From Tiliqua scincoides (lineage: Eukaryota > Chordata > Lepidosauria > Squamata > Scincidae), in NCBI RefSeq assembly GCF_035046505.1, contig NC_089822.1, positions 81,885,659 through 81,949,658 on the forward strand: a stretch of 64,000 nt of DNA. Direction: 5' to 3'. The position numbers were made by a program, and so were the translations under genes. Below the pieces are notes generated by a model. The model was given only the letters and a program-made list of their open reading frames with translations. It was not told the DNA's origin and did no database searches. Positions within the stretch are counted from its first letter, which is position 1; each line of letters opens with the position of its first letter. Shown one piece after another: positions 1 through 12,207 of the stretch.

Positions 1-1831
1 TCATCCATTCAAATCTCACAAGAATAAAATTGTCTGCACCTGGTGTCATAGTGAGTAAAGCAGGAAACAGACATGAATCTCTGGGAAGAGTTTTCTGCAA
101 CTGGGGTGTTAACACCAAAAATCTCTGGTTGTCACTCAACAAACACCTGGAATGGTGGCACCTGGAGCAAGGGCTTCTGATGCAAATCTTCAAGACCAGA
201 AAGAGAGGTGATTGCTTTCCATTTGCATCAGGCCTACCTACACAGTATGTCAAGCATTAGGCCTAAAGCAACCCACTGTACTTCAAGGCTTGCTAGATTC
301 TTTTGATCCCTTTGTTTTTGCAGTCTCAGGCAGGTAGCAGCTGCAGGAGGTTTTAGGGTCAAATCCACTGGCACACATGAAGATTTTCTTCTGGGGGGAA
401 GCTGTAGCTGAGGGTGCCCTGCTCAACTCTGAACCATGGGGAAAGGGGAGAGTTAAGCACCCCGCCCCCACTTTACACTCCCAATCTTGATGAAAGTGCC
501 CCCCCCAGCTGCTATTAGAACTATAAAAAGTAATCATGGTAGTGTTAATTATGTGCTTCTTGTAATAACTTGTAGTGTGACCCTTACTGAGCCAGTGTGT
601 GTAAGCAAAAAGCTGCATTTCCTTTGGCTAGTCACAAGTTATGCAGCCTGATCAACACAACAGTGTCACCATTTTACCTGCTTTGTTTCCTGCCCAGGTT
701 GTTTCAAAGAAAGACGAGGGTGAATGGTCATTTCCTGATCCCTTTAAAAATCAAGAGTCATAATGCTTGTTTTTGAGATGGCCACAACTGGAAAGGAAAA
801 GTGGAAAAGTCCTATGCAAAGGACTTTTTAAAATCCTTTTCATTTATTTTAAGATTTGATAGCCACACTTTTCCCTCCCAAGTGGGAGGTGCTCAAGAAA
901 GCTAATGATAAAAAGCAGAAACAACGTGAAACTCACATAAGGTGAAAAACACACTTCAACAGATGTTGACTGTGAAACACCCATATGCTGAATACAATAC
1001 TCACTGGCATTTTTGCAAGGCCTCACGAAACCAGTTATTTTGAAGATAGGTGGGTTAAAAATAATACTGTTCATCATTATCATCATCCTAGATTTACAAT
1101 TTCAAACAAGCAATAGTCTTTCTCCTGAACAGTTATTCACCTCTTTTGCCTTCCAGGTGATGAATTCTCTGCATCCTGATGGAACTTTGGCTTTGGAAAC
1201 TGCAAAAATACTAATTCTTTTAGAAAACAATTTCAGCGTCAGCTAATCTTTCCCAGTCAACACAATCTCCTGGGACATTCTCTTGCAGAAGCTCCTCTGC
1301 AATGAATGGAAGCTACACAAAAGCACAATTAATTGAACCCCATTCATTTCAAGAGGATAGTGTGCAGAAGCCCTTCCCAGAGTACTGTGCCCATTGAAAA
1401 ATCTAGGCACGTAGACTTGGTGTGGAAGGGGATCAGTCAGCAGAGGCTACCCCAGTGCCAAATATGAAAAAAAAGCCAAATATAAAATGTTTGTGTTAAC
1501 AGAGTTTATCATTTTATTACCCTGTAATTATGTTACATCTCTCGCTGTTTTTTTTCTTTTCATGCCAGTCTCTTCAATATTGCTGCCTGAACTTGTAAGA
1601 AACACAGAGTGGTTGAAGGGATCTCTTTTGTTGTACCAGCTGGTGGTTTAAAAAATTATGAACTTTCTGAATCCTACAGAAAGATTCAGAGCAAAAAAAT
1701 TTGTTTCTTGTGATCAGTTGCCCAGTTGAACCCTTTACATATTTTTAAATCCCTTTGACTTCAGCTGGAGGTGTTGAATGCAATCTCTCATTTTTCCCAT
1801 TCAAATCAAAGGGATTTTTAAAATGTCCTAT
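1..1831. other. No gene seen; mostly unique AT-rich DNA
   Basis: No exon, SINE or MITE terminus recognised. The small open frames lack family motifs and splice context. A C8 run is at 499-506. Confidence 0.6.
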
Positions 1832-1889
1832 AATGCAATCCTATGCATGTCTACTCAAAAGTAAGCTCCACTGAGTTTAAAGGGATGGG

Positions 1890-2415
1890 CAGCCCAATCC
1901 TGAGCTGCTCGGAGCTGCTCCCTGGTGGGCTCCCGCTGAATGCAGAGCCTCCCGCGCTACCGTGGGAGGCTCCTCGGGAGAAGGGGACATTCATCCCCTT
2001 CCCCCGGGTAAGGGAAGCAGCCCCGCAATGGGGCTACTCACTTTAGCAGTGACAGTTTGGTCGCCGCTAAAGTGAAGGCGCTCGTGTAGGGCGCGCAGGC
2101 CTCCATGAGCGCCTAGGATCCTGTGGAGCTTGGCTCCGCAGATCTGCCTCCCCCCCGCCCCCGGAATGCCCCCAACCACGCCTCCCCCTCCCCAGAATGC
2201 CTCCCCCACACCCCCGACCACATCCCCATTCCCCGTTCTGCAGCCTGGTGGTTGCAGGCACTGCCAAGCCGCAGAATGCGGGCACCCGCCGAGTGGTGGC
2301 TCACCGCCAGCCGGAGCTGAGCCAGCTCTGGCGGGAGCCCGGTGGTAAGCCCCGCAAACATGCCTTACGGCACATTTGCGACTGTGTCACACAGTGCGGA
2401 CCACAGGATTGGGCT
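1890..2415. mobile_element. GC-rich MITE family B, ~525 bp
   Basis: Starts AGCCCAATCCTGAGCTG and ends CACAGGATTGGGCT, which are inverted. The interior is C/G-rich with CCTCCCCC runs and GGTAAGCCCCGCAAACATGC. It mimics a CpG island and yields several overlapping spurious frames. It separates two family-D repeats. Confidence 0.75.
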
Positions 2416-2599
2416 CTTATAGCACAAGCCTATGCGTTTTTACTCAGCAGAAATATTCAGTGAATCCAGTGGAATTTACTTCCAGGAAAGTGTATATAGG
2501 ATTTCAGCCTTCATCTTTAGTTCCATTTGGGCTTCACTTCCTTGTAAGGTGGAGAACAACTAGGCAGGACCTTAGAATGGTATTACAAATGCCATTGTA

Positions 2600-2754
2600 A
2601 TGTCCAAAGCATAATAACTATTATCAATTGTTCAATTTTGCTTTTCACATTTTATTGTTATGCTGGGTTTTTTGTTGTATTTTGTGAGCTGCTTTGGACA
2701 TTTTTTTTAATACTGAAAAGGCAGATACAACTATCTATAATAAATAAAGAGGGG
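2600..2754 (+). mobile_element. LINE 3'-tail relic
   Basis: TGTATTTTGTGAGCTGCTTT and GGCAGATACAACTATCTATA then AATAAATAAA follow the GTGAGCCGCTTTG...AGGCGGTATA pattern of squamate LINE tails. Confidence 0.5.
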
Positions 2755-3135
2755 AGAGATTCTAGTTCAGTGGTTGAACACTCACTTTGCACATAGTGGG
2801 TCCCCTGTTTGAATGCTGGAATACAGGTAGGACTGAGAAAACCTCCCCATCTGAAACCCTGGAGAACTGCTGCCAATAAGGATAGAGAATACTAAACTAG
2901 AGGCACAGTCCTAACCCACTTTCCAGCACCGACATAAGGGTAATACAACTTCGAGGTAAGGGAACAAACATTGCCATACCTTGAGGAAGCCTCTAAGACT
3001 GCCCCCCAACTGCAGGGTGCAGCACATGTTCCATTAGCACAGCTATGACAATGCTGGAAAGTGGGTTAGGATTGCGCCTTAGGTGGACCAATGGGATGAC
3101 TCAGTTTTAGGCAGATTCCTATGTTTCTAAATAAA
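2755..3135 (+). mobile_element. tRNA-derived SINE split by MITE copy 1
   Basis: The head TAGTTCAGTGGTTGAACACT and GGTCCCCTGTTTGAATGC are A- and B-box-like. AAACCCTGGAGAACTGCTGC is the SINE body. After the MITE (2904-3080) the SINE resumes with TGGACCAATGGGATGACTCA and CAGATTCCTATGTT. Widespread squamate type; family name not assigned. Confidence 0.8.
2904..3080. mobile_element. Foldback MITE family A, copy 1 (inside a SINE)
   Basis: This ~177-bp element with long inverted ends (CAGTCCTAACCCACTTTCCA / GTGGGTTAGGATTGCGCC) interrupts a tRNA-SINE. AGG (2901-2903, 3081-3083) is a candidate 3-bp target duplication. The core carries the family signatures GGGAACAAACATT and GAGGAAGCCTCTAAGACTGC. Confidence 0.8.
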
Positions 3136-3211
3136 TAAAACACTAGACTTCTGGATTTAGGATCCCGTCTCTTGAGGTCTGAATTCAGTTAGTGCCAATT
3201 GCTCTTCAGGC

Positions 3212-3312
3212 AGGGGGTTCATAGTTCAATGGTAATGTCTATGCTTTGGAGCTCCAGCTAATGAAGCTGGTAGTACCAGTCAATGGTCTGGCTCAGACAG
3301 CTCCATATGAGA
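3212..3312 (+). mobile_element. tRNA-derived SINE fragment
   Basis: CATAGTTCAATGGTAATGTC, TGCTTTGGAGCTCCAGC, AATGGTCTGGCTCAGACAGC and TCCATATGA follow the SINE order with internal loss. Confidence 0.55.
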
Positions 3313-4586
3313 TTGAACTTTACACAAATGCCCCATCTCTCTTATTTAATGCAGGTGTAACGGGATGGTATCTTGCAACTGGCTTTCTTTTTCCAATTCA
3401 GTTCCCATCCAAATGCAAAAGTCAACTCAGTAGGAAGGTCATTTTCAATGTCTATGCTTGGAGGAATGTCCCTAGTGCTGTTTTTGCCTTTCCCATATAA
3501 AAGCACAGGTGGTAGCACTTGTGAAAGAAACATTGGAAGGACGTGGGAATGTGAGCTGTTTCTGCTCTGAATTAATTTGCCACAATAGCCAGTTACACTT
3601 TGCACTCCAGAGTAGATTTCTTTCATTTCTTTGTTATGTTTGCAAATACATTCCAAAGGCTTTTTTCATGGAAGTTTTTGAGCAAAAATGGAAGTTTTGC
3701 TATGGATTGGGTCTCCAGTCTGTTTTATCGCCTGACACACATGCTTGAAGTGAGAGCAAAGTCCCTCAAGGACGATAACTGTATCATGCTGCCTAAGCTA
3801 TTAGACAAGGGATCGCTGCCAGTTTCCTGTCTGGGCTTATTCAACGTGTGAGTCACTTGGAATGTTTTTTGCCTGTAGTCAAATGTATGACTTAGATCGC
3901 TGGAATTTTCAGCCCACCTCATTTTGTGCCCTGTCAATGATCAACCTGGCACTTCGTGGCTTCTTCATGTAGCATTAGGTCCCCGTGGGTGCCTTGCCCA
4001 TATCGGGGCAAAAATTAATATTGTTTGTAAACTTCACAGAAGAATGCAGTAGCACCAGTTGTACTTTTTTACTACTCATCCTGTTTTAATTTTGGTTCTC
4101 TCTGGTTCTTGTTACCCTTTCTTCTTCTTTCTGCTGTTTTACCCAGTTTTGCAACTTAATTATAAACCCTTCCAAGGAGGGATCGGACTTTTCTGCTCGT
4201 GCTATTCATGTTGTACATTGATGATTACCATTGTCAGAGGTGCCATGCCATGTTGCGGGGGGGGGGGGTTGGAACAAAGGTCTCCACTACCCCCTCATGT
4301 TACTCCAGATGGGCATTATCACTGCCATCAGTTCTGAGGGTTCAGGGATCAACCTGACAGGTGGGCCCTCTGATGCATGTAGACGTTCTGGCAGTACCTG
4401 ATCTGGTCAATCCCTGATATCACTCAGTCATCAGTATCCCCCTTTCTTCCACCACTTGGAAGTGTCTCCAACAGTCTCCCATTCAGTTACTGATCAGACT
4501 CAAGCTTGCTCAGCTTCAGCAAGCTTCTACTGTACCATGTACCTTCAGACCATGCTTTGAAATTATGACTCTGAGAAGCTTAGAAA
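3313..4586. other. No gene seen
   Basis: Unique-looking sequence with a G12 run at 4257-4268. Short frames on both strands overlap each other and show no known domain. Confidence 0.6.
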
Positions 4587-4787
4587 GGGCGCAACCCAAA
4601 CCCCTTATGTCAGTACTTTCCAGCACTGACATAAGGGCAATGCAGCTCTGAGGTAAGGGAACATACATTCCTTTACTTTGAGGAGGCCTCCGTGAGTGAC
4701 ACCCAACTGCAGGATGCAGCACACATCCCATTGGCACCGCTATGCCAGTGCTGGAAAGTACTGGCATAAGGGGTTAGGATTGCACCC
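4587..4787. mobile_element. Foldback MITE family A, copy 2
   Basis: Ends are GGGCGCAACCCAAACC and GGTTAGGATTGCACCC, with AAA on both sides (4584-4586, 4788-4790). The arms (CTTATGTCAGTACTTTCCAG and complement) pair over about 50 bp, so the whole element is nearly a hairpin. Confidence 0.85.
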
Positions 4788-5101
4788 AAAGACAGTGAAG
4801 CTGAGTTGGTGCATAGCCAGTCAGGGCCAAACTACATGTTACATTAATTGCATTCTTAAGAGGCATGTTTAAGACTGGCCGTTTTTCTTTTTTAAAACAA
4901 AGTAGAAGTATTATCTGATGCAGATAATAGATGCCTTGGGGAAAAATAGCTTTGGGTGATTTTTGGTCAGAAATACCACAGGGGAAAAGAGTTAAACCCC
5001 CCACCCTTCATGCTATGATCCCAACCTGGATCAGCCCCCCTCCTGATCCAGTAGCTGCTCTTTGCTAAAAAAAAAGAGATGCTGCCAATCTTTAAAAGCA
5101 C

Positions 5102-5146
5102 CTCACACACAGGCACACACACACATATACACGCACACAAAAACAT
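5102..5146. repeat. (CA)n microsatellite
   Basis: Interrupted CACACACAGGCACACACACA run. Confidence 0.9.
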
Positions 5147-5724
5147 TATTGGCCCCTCTCCTTCAGCTTGAAATTCTCATTGTTTTCAGTCAAACGTCCC
5201 TCCTTCAGCCTACTTAGGATTTTGCAGTAGTCTGAATTCAGCTTAAACAGTACCTTAAATCTTGGTAATCAGTGCCTGAATTAATAATTGACCTCTTCAG
5301 AGTCAAGGTACAAGCCTGGATGCCACATCAAGACAGAAAAGCAAGGAAATGGAAGATAAGCCAGGAAACAGTTGTGATTATTATCACACAGGGAGCAGCA
5401 CCAGTTTATACACAGCCAGGATCAGCCCTGCCACCAAGCAGGTTGCTTCAGGGGAGATACTGGGCTCCGCTTCTCAGGGACTGCAGCCACCGCCCACTCA
5501 ATACCACCCCCATCATGGAAGGCAAAATGGCACCTCCATGAAGGGAGGATCAGAGAGATATTTGAAAGAAGGAAGGAATTTGGGGATGTGTTTTAACAGA
5601 AATATAGAGAGTTGGGAAGGGTGTCCCTTGAAGCTTTTCTTCAGGCAGCAAATTGTCATGGGCTGGTGCTGTACATGGTTCCACTGGCTGGAGAAGTAAT
5701 GGCAATGGTTTATCATTTTAAGCT

Positions 5725-5835
5725 TTAAGCTTTATTTTCAGACTGTTCTACAATTGTCTATCTGACTATGTTGTTAGCTGCCTTCAAACCCACAGCGATA
5801 GGAGGGGCATAAATGCATTAAATAAGTAAGTCACC
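5725..5835 (+). mobile_element. LINE 3'-tail relic
   Basis: GACTATGTTGTTAGCTGCCT, then AGGAGGGGCATAAATGCATT and AAATAAGTAAG; tail-like, no coding left. Confidence 0.4.
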
Positions 5836-6734
5836 TTAAGTAAAGAAAGCTGTAGTGGCTGTTTTATTGTTTATTTCTTCGTGAGTTGCATTTATACTCC
5901 TGCGGGTGCTGGATGTTCGTCTGATAGCTTGTTTAATGTCCAGGATGATTGGCTGATGTTTCATCAGTGGGAAATAATGACGAGACAAGTTCTCCTAATA
6001 TCTTGATGCGTTTGGTGTACAAACCCCTCGAAAAATAAGGGGAAGAGACAGGAAAACCATTTGGAACAGCTTGCAGGCTGACTTTGACCAGAGAAAAAGA
6101 GGCAGAGAGAACTATAAGTTGCTTGTAGCATCTTTGGGATGCATCAGCTCTGTTTGGGGCTTGATGCAAGATCACAGGATTTGCTGACTACTGCCAGGGG
6201 TGTCTGCTTGCTCCCAATATGCTCTGATGGTATATTTATAAATGAAGCAAATATTGCAAAATGCTATGATTCCCTAGTGGTCTCTCATCCAAGAGAAAAT
6301 GAATCCTGTAACGCTGTCCTGAAGCCTGTCACCACTGGGGGTGGTCGGAAGTGCACAAAATATTTTTGCCCTTTCTCCAAGGAGCGTGCAGTGTCGCATT
6401 TGGGGTTCTGATAGGCACCAGCCAGCCAGGCCCAGGCTTACTTCACTTCAATGGCAGAGTTACATCAGTCTGGGTTAAAGCCCTGTTTAACATTTTAAAT
6501 TGTTTTTCCTGAATGGTTGCTGGAGGCGATTCATAAACGAAAAAGTGTCAGACAGTTGCATGCAAAGGGAAAGTAATCATAATGACAAAACCGAGGCAAG
6601 TTGTATAATAGAAGCTCAGTCAACCTGTCAAAGGTCTGCTGTGGTTCTTTCGGAAAGTCTCCCTCAGCAGAATGTGGAGCCTGCTTAGATACTAAGAATT
6701 TACACTTCCAGTTTTACTTATTGCAACCAACTAA

Positions 6735-6938
6735 GGGTGCAGTCCTAACCCCTTATGTCTAAAGAGCTTTCCAGCACTGACATAAGGGCAATGCAGCTCC
6801 ATGGTACGGGAACAAACATTCCCTTACTGTGAGGAGGCCTCCATGAGTGACACCCAACTGCAGGATGCAGCACACGTCCCATTGGCACCGCTATGCCAGT
6901 GCTGGAAAGCACTGACATGAGGGGTTAGGATTGCGCCC
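6735..6938. mobile_element. Foldback MITE family A, copy 3
   Basis: Ends are GGGTGCAGTCCTAACC and GGTTAGGATTGCGCCC. The core has the same ATTCCCTTACTGTGAGGAGG and CTGCAGGATGCAGCAC blocks as copy 2. Confidence 0.85.
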
Positions 6939-7379
6939 TTACTTGTTATTTGTCTCCCTGGCCTTTTCCTAAGCTCTTTAGACTCAGTTGTGGCTTCAAA
7001 TTTCTCCCCATGCACTCTAAAAACAAATAACTCTTCAAATTACTATTATGTACCATACATATCTACACCACAGGCTTCACTTAGTTTATTATTCATTCCT
7101 CTATCTTGGGAATTCAGGGATTTGTGGTTATGTGGCAGGGGGGGGTGTGTGTCTAGGAATCTCAAATGGAAAATTTTCATCTAACTACAAGTTCCAGGAT
7201 TCTTTAGGAGAAACAAAGACAACTAAACTAGTATAAAACCAATACAAGTCCATAGTATACATATCATCTAAGGAGCATTGGCTTTTCTAACTGAAATGTA
7301 ATATTTGTCACTACTCTCTTGCTGTTTCTCTGTTGCTCGCTGTGATTCTACTTTCAAGTTCCTTTTTTTTTGATAAAGG

Positions 7380-7486
7380 TTTTCCTGCTTGATGATGTCA
7401 CTTCTGGCTATGACTTCACTTCCGGTTGGGTCCTAAAAGATTATCATTCTTAAAAGTGTGGCTAAGAAGTTTGAGAACCACTGATT
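7380..7486. mobile_element. hAT-type MITE, right-end fragment
   Basis: ACTTCACTTCCGGTTGGGTC through AGTTTGAGAACCACTG is the right end of the same family as 48242-48725. The left part is missing. Confidence 0.75.
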
Positions 7487-7764
7487 TAGGGATTAGCTCT
7501 CCTTATTTAATCAGTAGTCAAAATGACTCTGTCTTCAGAAATATGTTCTAAATAATACTTTACCATTAAGTAATACTTAGATAAAACCAACTTTTTCTGA
7601 TGTTCAACTTGAAATCAATGGAACTAACTACTATCTTAATATGGAAGCAGCATTTGATGGAATTAATCATTTCTATTTGTAGGTAAATCTTTTCATTTTA
7701 TTTGCTATGTAAACAACTGAGTGAAGTTGAGTTGAAAGCAATATGTAAGGAATCTGTTCCCAGA

Positions 7765-8197
7765 CACACACACCCCTTTGTAGATACAGAATACTGCAGA
7801 TAACAAAATTTGCGGTTTTTGGAACCCACCTGAGTTCCAAACGTGACTGGAGCCTTGCTCTGGTAGGCCATGAGTTATTCTGAGCCTTGGAGAGGTTGCA
7901 CACCACCATGCACAGCCTCTCTAAGGTTCAGAATGAAACCCACAGTGTTTTTTCAATTGCTTCTGGTTTAACTGGAAGTTGTTCCAAAAAAAAACTCTTT
8001 GCGTGGCTTTCTAAGCCTTGGGGAGACCGCACCCCACTGCGTGCAGCCTCTCCAAGGCTCAGAAAGCCTCCCAGTTGCAACTGGAACAAGGTTCCAGTTG
8101 CAACTGGGAGGTCTGTAGGGGTTGATCCAGGGGTTCAGTGTCTGCAGTGAGGCAAATTCACAGATTCTGAATCCTCAGATAAAGAGGCTCCACCTGT
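7765..8197. mobile_element. Probable Tigger-like MITE, left end decayed
   Basis: The right end CTCAGATAAAGAGGCTCCAC, then CTG, is followed by TA. The left side near 7785 (ATACAGAATACTGCAGATAA) resembles its complement only in part. Two GC-rich copies of a GAGCCTTGGAGAGG / AGCCTTGGGGAGACCGCACC motif lie inside. Confidence 0.5.
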
Positions 8198-9722
8198 ATT
8201 AATAATAATAACAAATTTTTCTCATTTCATTTCTTTTCTGTCTGATTCCTGTTGCGGCATTACAACAGAAAATATTGTAACAATGGACATTGTTTTGCTT
8301 TAAAGTAGTGTGAAGAGAACTTTGACGTACTGGGAACTGAATTCAGGTTGGCTTGCTTTTTGATTCTGAGCTTTGGGTTTTTACCTGTAAACTGTTTTAT
8401 AGTAATAAAAATACTGTGAAGTGCTCAGAGCCCTTCTTATTATCTTGGTGTTATCCTTACAATAACCCTGTAAGGTAGGCAAAGGCTATGATCATGTTGC
8501 AGCTATGGGAGGGGGCTACGTCTTGCCCTATGCCAAGTGACCTTATTGCAGAGATGTCATGCATCAGACTGCCATTAAAGTTCCCTGATAAGGTGCTGAA
8601 TGCAGCCTGAAACATGTTGAACCTCTCCGTATCATTTCTACCAACAACACGGCTTATGCTGTTGGTTCCCAGTCTTCTGCTTAGCATTACTGGAGTATGA
8701 CCTTGTTTCTCCGTGTTTATATCATGTGTACCGTCTAGTGTGGAGTTATGGAAGAATTCAGCTTCGGTGAAATATTTCTACTCTTAATAATTAACCAAAA
8801 TGGTATAATTATTTGTGGGGGGAAAATCACCCAGGCACTGTTCAATTTTTTTTTTAAAAAAAATGTATATTGAAAATCAAGTTATAAATGGATCTTTAAC
8901 ATATTCGTATTTGACACTAGGTGAAAGAAAGTTGGATTTTAGTAATTTCAGTTTGGTGTACTTAAGAAATTTTTCCCCCTTTCAGTGGATGTTTTAGCTT
9001 GTCAAAATTTGCATACATGGGTGTTTCTTGTTATGTCTTTGGGGCCAAACCTAGGTGGGATGATGGAAGACAGACCCATATCATTAAATGCGGATCTGAA
9101 TCATGTAAGGTGGGAGCACAGTACGTGATTCAGAATTCAAAAGAGGTATGCAAATAGGGAGTGTCCCTAATGCCGTTGTTTCCTCCATGGCGCCTTTCTT
9201 CCTGTCAGGCTCACTTCTGCTTTCAGGACCCAGTTGGGAATAAGATTAGAGGGGAGGGAGGGACAAAAATCATAGATGATGGGAGGGTCAAGTATACCCT
9301 CACCCAAATTGTATTTTAAATTGCACCCCTTCCCCATAACAGCAGTTCCACATTTCAAGACACAGCCTACCACCATTGCTTGTAGTTTAGCCATGCGTGT
9401 AAGTTGCACAAAGTTCAATCGTATTTGTTACCATTCACTCTATTTACTTAAAAGACCAGGGATTAGCACCTTGATCCTAACCACAGTTATCTGAAAGCAA
9501 GAGTAGTTGATTTTAATAAAACTAGAATCAAAGCTTAGGAATTGTGCATATGTGATCCTCTTTTAATTTCAGGAATAAATCTAGAATTACATTTGCCGCT
9601 TATCATCAGGAAAATACTTGGAAATAATAAATACCACGAGATACTAACTAAGAAATCACCTACCAAGTATGAAATATTGACATCAGATATCTTTAAATGT
9701 TAAATATGAACATGAATGATTT
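8198..9722. other. No gene seen; MIR-like trace near 8455-8530
   Basis: CTTACAATAACCCTGTAAGG is an old repeat phrase. The remainder is unassigned. Confidence 0.55.
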
Positions 9723-9815
9723 AGGGTGCAAGCCTAAACATACTTACCTGGGAGTAAGCCCCATTGAACTCAGTAGAACTTACTTCTAAGTAGACATGCA
9801 TAGGCTTGTACTATT
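9723..9815. repeat. Short repeat family D (AATCCTATGCATGTCTACTC type)
   Basis: AGGGTGCAAGCCTAAACATA through GTAGACATGCATAGGCTTGT is a ~90-bp near-palindrome built on GGAGTAAGCCCCATTGAACT / ACTTACTTCTAAGTAGACAT. It is very common in squamate DNA. Other copies: 1832-1889 (partial), 2418-2515, 12614-12692, 33463-33560, 46345-46405, 63868-63950. Confidence 0.75.
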
Positions 9816-10189
9816 AGTAGATGTGTTTGAAAACTGTTATTTACTTTACTCCAGAGTAAGCCTATCTTACTCATCAGAAACAAACACCTCTAGCTATTAG
9901 TAAATGAGTGTCTTTTTAAAAAAATGTATATCCTGTTTTTCCCGTAAGACCATGCAAAGGAACTTACAACAAAAAAGTACTATAAAAAAGTGTTTGTTTT
10001 TTTAAAAAACCTAAACAAGAGTCGGAAAACAAAAACCAATAGGCCAGCAGAAGGACTTTGTTCCAAATAACACAGGCCAACACACATTTTGCTTCCTTAA
10101 ACATTACACCAATTCCTGGGTATATCTGGGGTGCTGATGCCAAAAATCGGCATAGCCTCTTTAGTGAATGGTTCAAGCAGCTTCCTCAT

Positions 10190-10489
10190 GAGGAAGCCTA
10201 CACCATGGCTTACACCATGGCCTACACCGTGCCCTACACCAGTTATGCCGGATCCCAACCCCCGTTCCCGGGGAGAATGGAGCGGCTTCATGCCGCTCCA
10301 CTCTCCTCAGACTTGTGCCTCCTCCAGAGGTGGTGTAAGTCTGAGGAGACCCATTGGGGCCAGCAGTCCTTACACAGGGGTAAGGGGAAAAGTTTCCCCT
10401 TGCCTCTGGCTAAGCCACTTATGGCATGTGGTGGATACAGTGCAAGCCTTCTGGCTTGCCTGTTCCAGCGCAGGATAGGATTGCACCCT
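10190..10489. mobile_element. GC-rich MITE family B, partial, with an internal short tandem repeat
   Basis: The right terminus AGGATAGGATTGCACCC is clear; the left terminus is not. Within it, 10198-10245 repeats a ~12-bp motif (TACACCATGGCT) four times with changes. CCTCCAGAGGTGGTGTAAGT is a family-B block shared with 51510. Confidence 0.6.
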
Positions 10490-11670
10490 AAATAACTGAT
10501 TATTCTTTCTTAATCAAAGATGATGTCCATCTTCCTGTCTACAGTAATTGTTTATTTACTAGAACACGTACTTTCATGACAACAAATAAAAACTTAAAAG
10601 CTTAAAAATACCAAATGTTAGTCCTGGAGTCCTCAATTTTGAAAATAACTTTGGACAGAATGAGCCACTTTTTCTTGTTTGCTGAAGACTCAAAGTTCAA
10701 AGATGTGCTCTAGAACCTCCCATTTTCATTATGAATCACACTCTTTGTGATCAAGGCCATGTAAATTGGAGGACATCTTCAAGTTCCATCCTGCTTTCTG
10801 TAGCTCAGCTTTTATGTGTCTTGGCAGAAGCTGGTAGCCCACAAATCTGCTAAGGACACCCTAGGCCCGCAAGGCAGCCTACTCACCACCATTTGGCAGG
10901 GGGGCCGAGGCTAATGACTATCAACATGGGGACAGTGACTAATCCATGCAAGGAAACCAAAGGATCCACCCGAAAGAGATCATATCCATAATGGAAATTC
11001 AGCATCCAGTTTTGTAACTTATGGCCTTGAACTTGGAGATGGGTCATGGCAGAATATTATGAGTTCCCAGAGACTTTACCTGAGTGTATTTTCTAAATTT
11101 ATCAATCATATATCATTCATGTCCTTGAGATAACATATATGCAGAAACATGAATGCAAATTCTTTTTTAAAAGATAGGTGTTTGTTTAAAATATTGTATG
11201 AATACTAGGAAGCCACAAGAACAAGAGCAACAAAAGAGCCTTTCTAGTGTGGTATTTAGCTTATTGATTTAGGACTCATGAGACTCAGGCTATTATTTAA
11301 TATATTATGTATTTAATTTTACCTTGACTTTCCCCTGAACAAAGGGGTGCCCAAGGTAGCTTTCAATATGAAAACAATCAATACAATAAAACAGCCAACC
11401 ACAAACATACAATAAAATATAGCCCATATCAGCCATGCAATAAAGCTGATTAAAAGATGAAGAGACGTAGTGTAAAAACCTAACCGCAGAAGCAAAATCA
11501 GATCAAACGACAGTCCAGGTCCAGACCATCAGGAAGTTCACTGGGTGACCTTGGGCAGAATCACTATTTCTGAGTTGAAATTATGTCACCAGCTTGTCAT
11601 CATGGGGACAGGAGAGAACCGTGTTTGCTCCCCTGACTTTTTTGGAGGAAGGGTGGGTTAGAAATGTAAA
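10490..11670. other. No gene seen; possible LINE-tail trace
   Basis: 11310-11470 (TTACCTTGACTTTCCCCTGA, AGGTAGCTTTCAATATGAAA, ACAATAAAACAGCC) looks like the start of an old antisense LINE tail. 10500-11300 is unassigned. Confidence 0.5.
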
Positions 11671-11672
11671 TA

Positions 11673-12207
11673 CAAGTTGTCCCTCGTTATTCACTGGGGT
11701 TCCATTCCAGAACCCCTAATGGTTAAAAAAATCTGTGGATAAAAAAACAGTGGAAAAATAGATTTAAAGACCCACTTCAGGTTTCTTGCCCCTCCATTGC
11801 TCCTAATGGAATAAGGTCTTGCCTCAATAGCCACAGGGGTTTGATTCTGGGACTCCCTGCTGATACCATAAAATGTGTTAAATAAAAGCAGTTCAAAAAA
11901 ATAAAGGAGTGTGTCCCTTTACAATTGTGGTTTAAAAACACTGCTACTATTATAGAGAGGCAGTCAGCAATTAGAAATGCAAAGGACCTCCTGCCTTTGC
12001 CTGGCTCAGCTGAAGAATGGAATGGTCACTTGCACGACTGTCTCTCTACAACAGTAAGAAAAGCAGTTTTTTTAAAACTGTGATTTTAAAGGGATAGATT
12101 TTTCCCCCCTTCTCCAGGGATCAGCACATTCCCTTTCATTTGCAGGGGCCATTCGTTTTGAGTCAAATTCGTGTATAAAAAATCTGTGTATAACAAGGTT
12201 CGACCTG
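11673..12207. mobile_element. Tigger-like (Tc1/mariner) MITE, 535 bp
   Basis: Starts CAAGTTGTCCCTCGTTATTC and ends AACAAGGTTCGACCTG, which are inverted, with TA on both sides (11671-11672, 12208-12209). Contains GGGGTTCCATTCCAGAACCC and AAATCTGTGGATAA motifs common to this group. No transposase. Confidence 0.85.

Larger units (their letters stand above)
4791..6734. other. No gene seen; one CA tract and one LINE-tail relic
   Basis: Apart from 5102-5146 and 5725-5835, nothing is recognised. The 116-codon frame at 5349-5699 has no family resemblance. Confidence 0.6.

Noticed and set aside
1890-2415. GC-rich block as a CpG-island promoter of an upstream gene
   Set aside because: Its inverted ends and relatives elsewhere in the window show it is a MITE; no exon follows it.
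4257-4268. Poly-G runs (also 20997-21009) as regulatory quadruplexes
   Set aside because: Single homopolymer runs without the spaced G-tracts needed for a convincing call.
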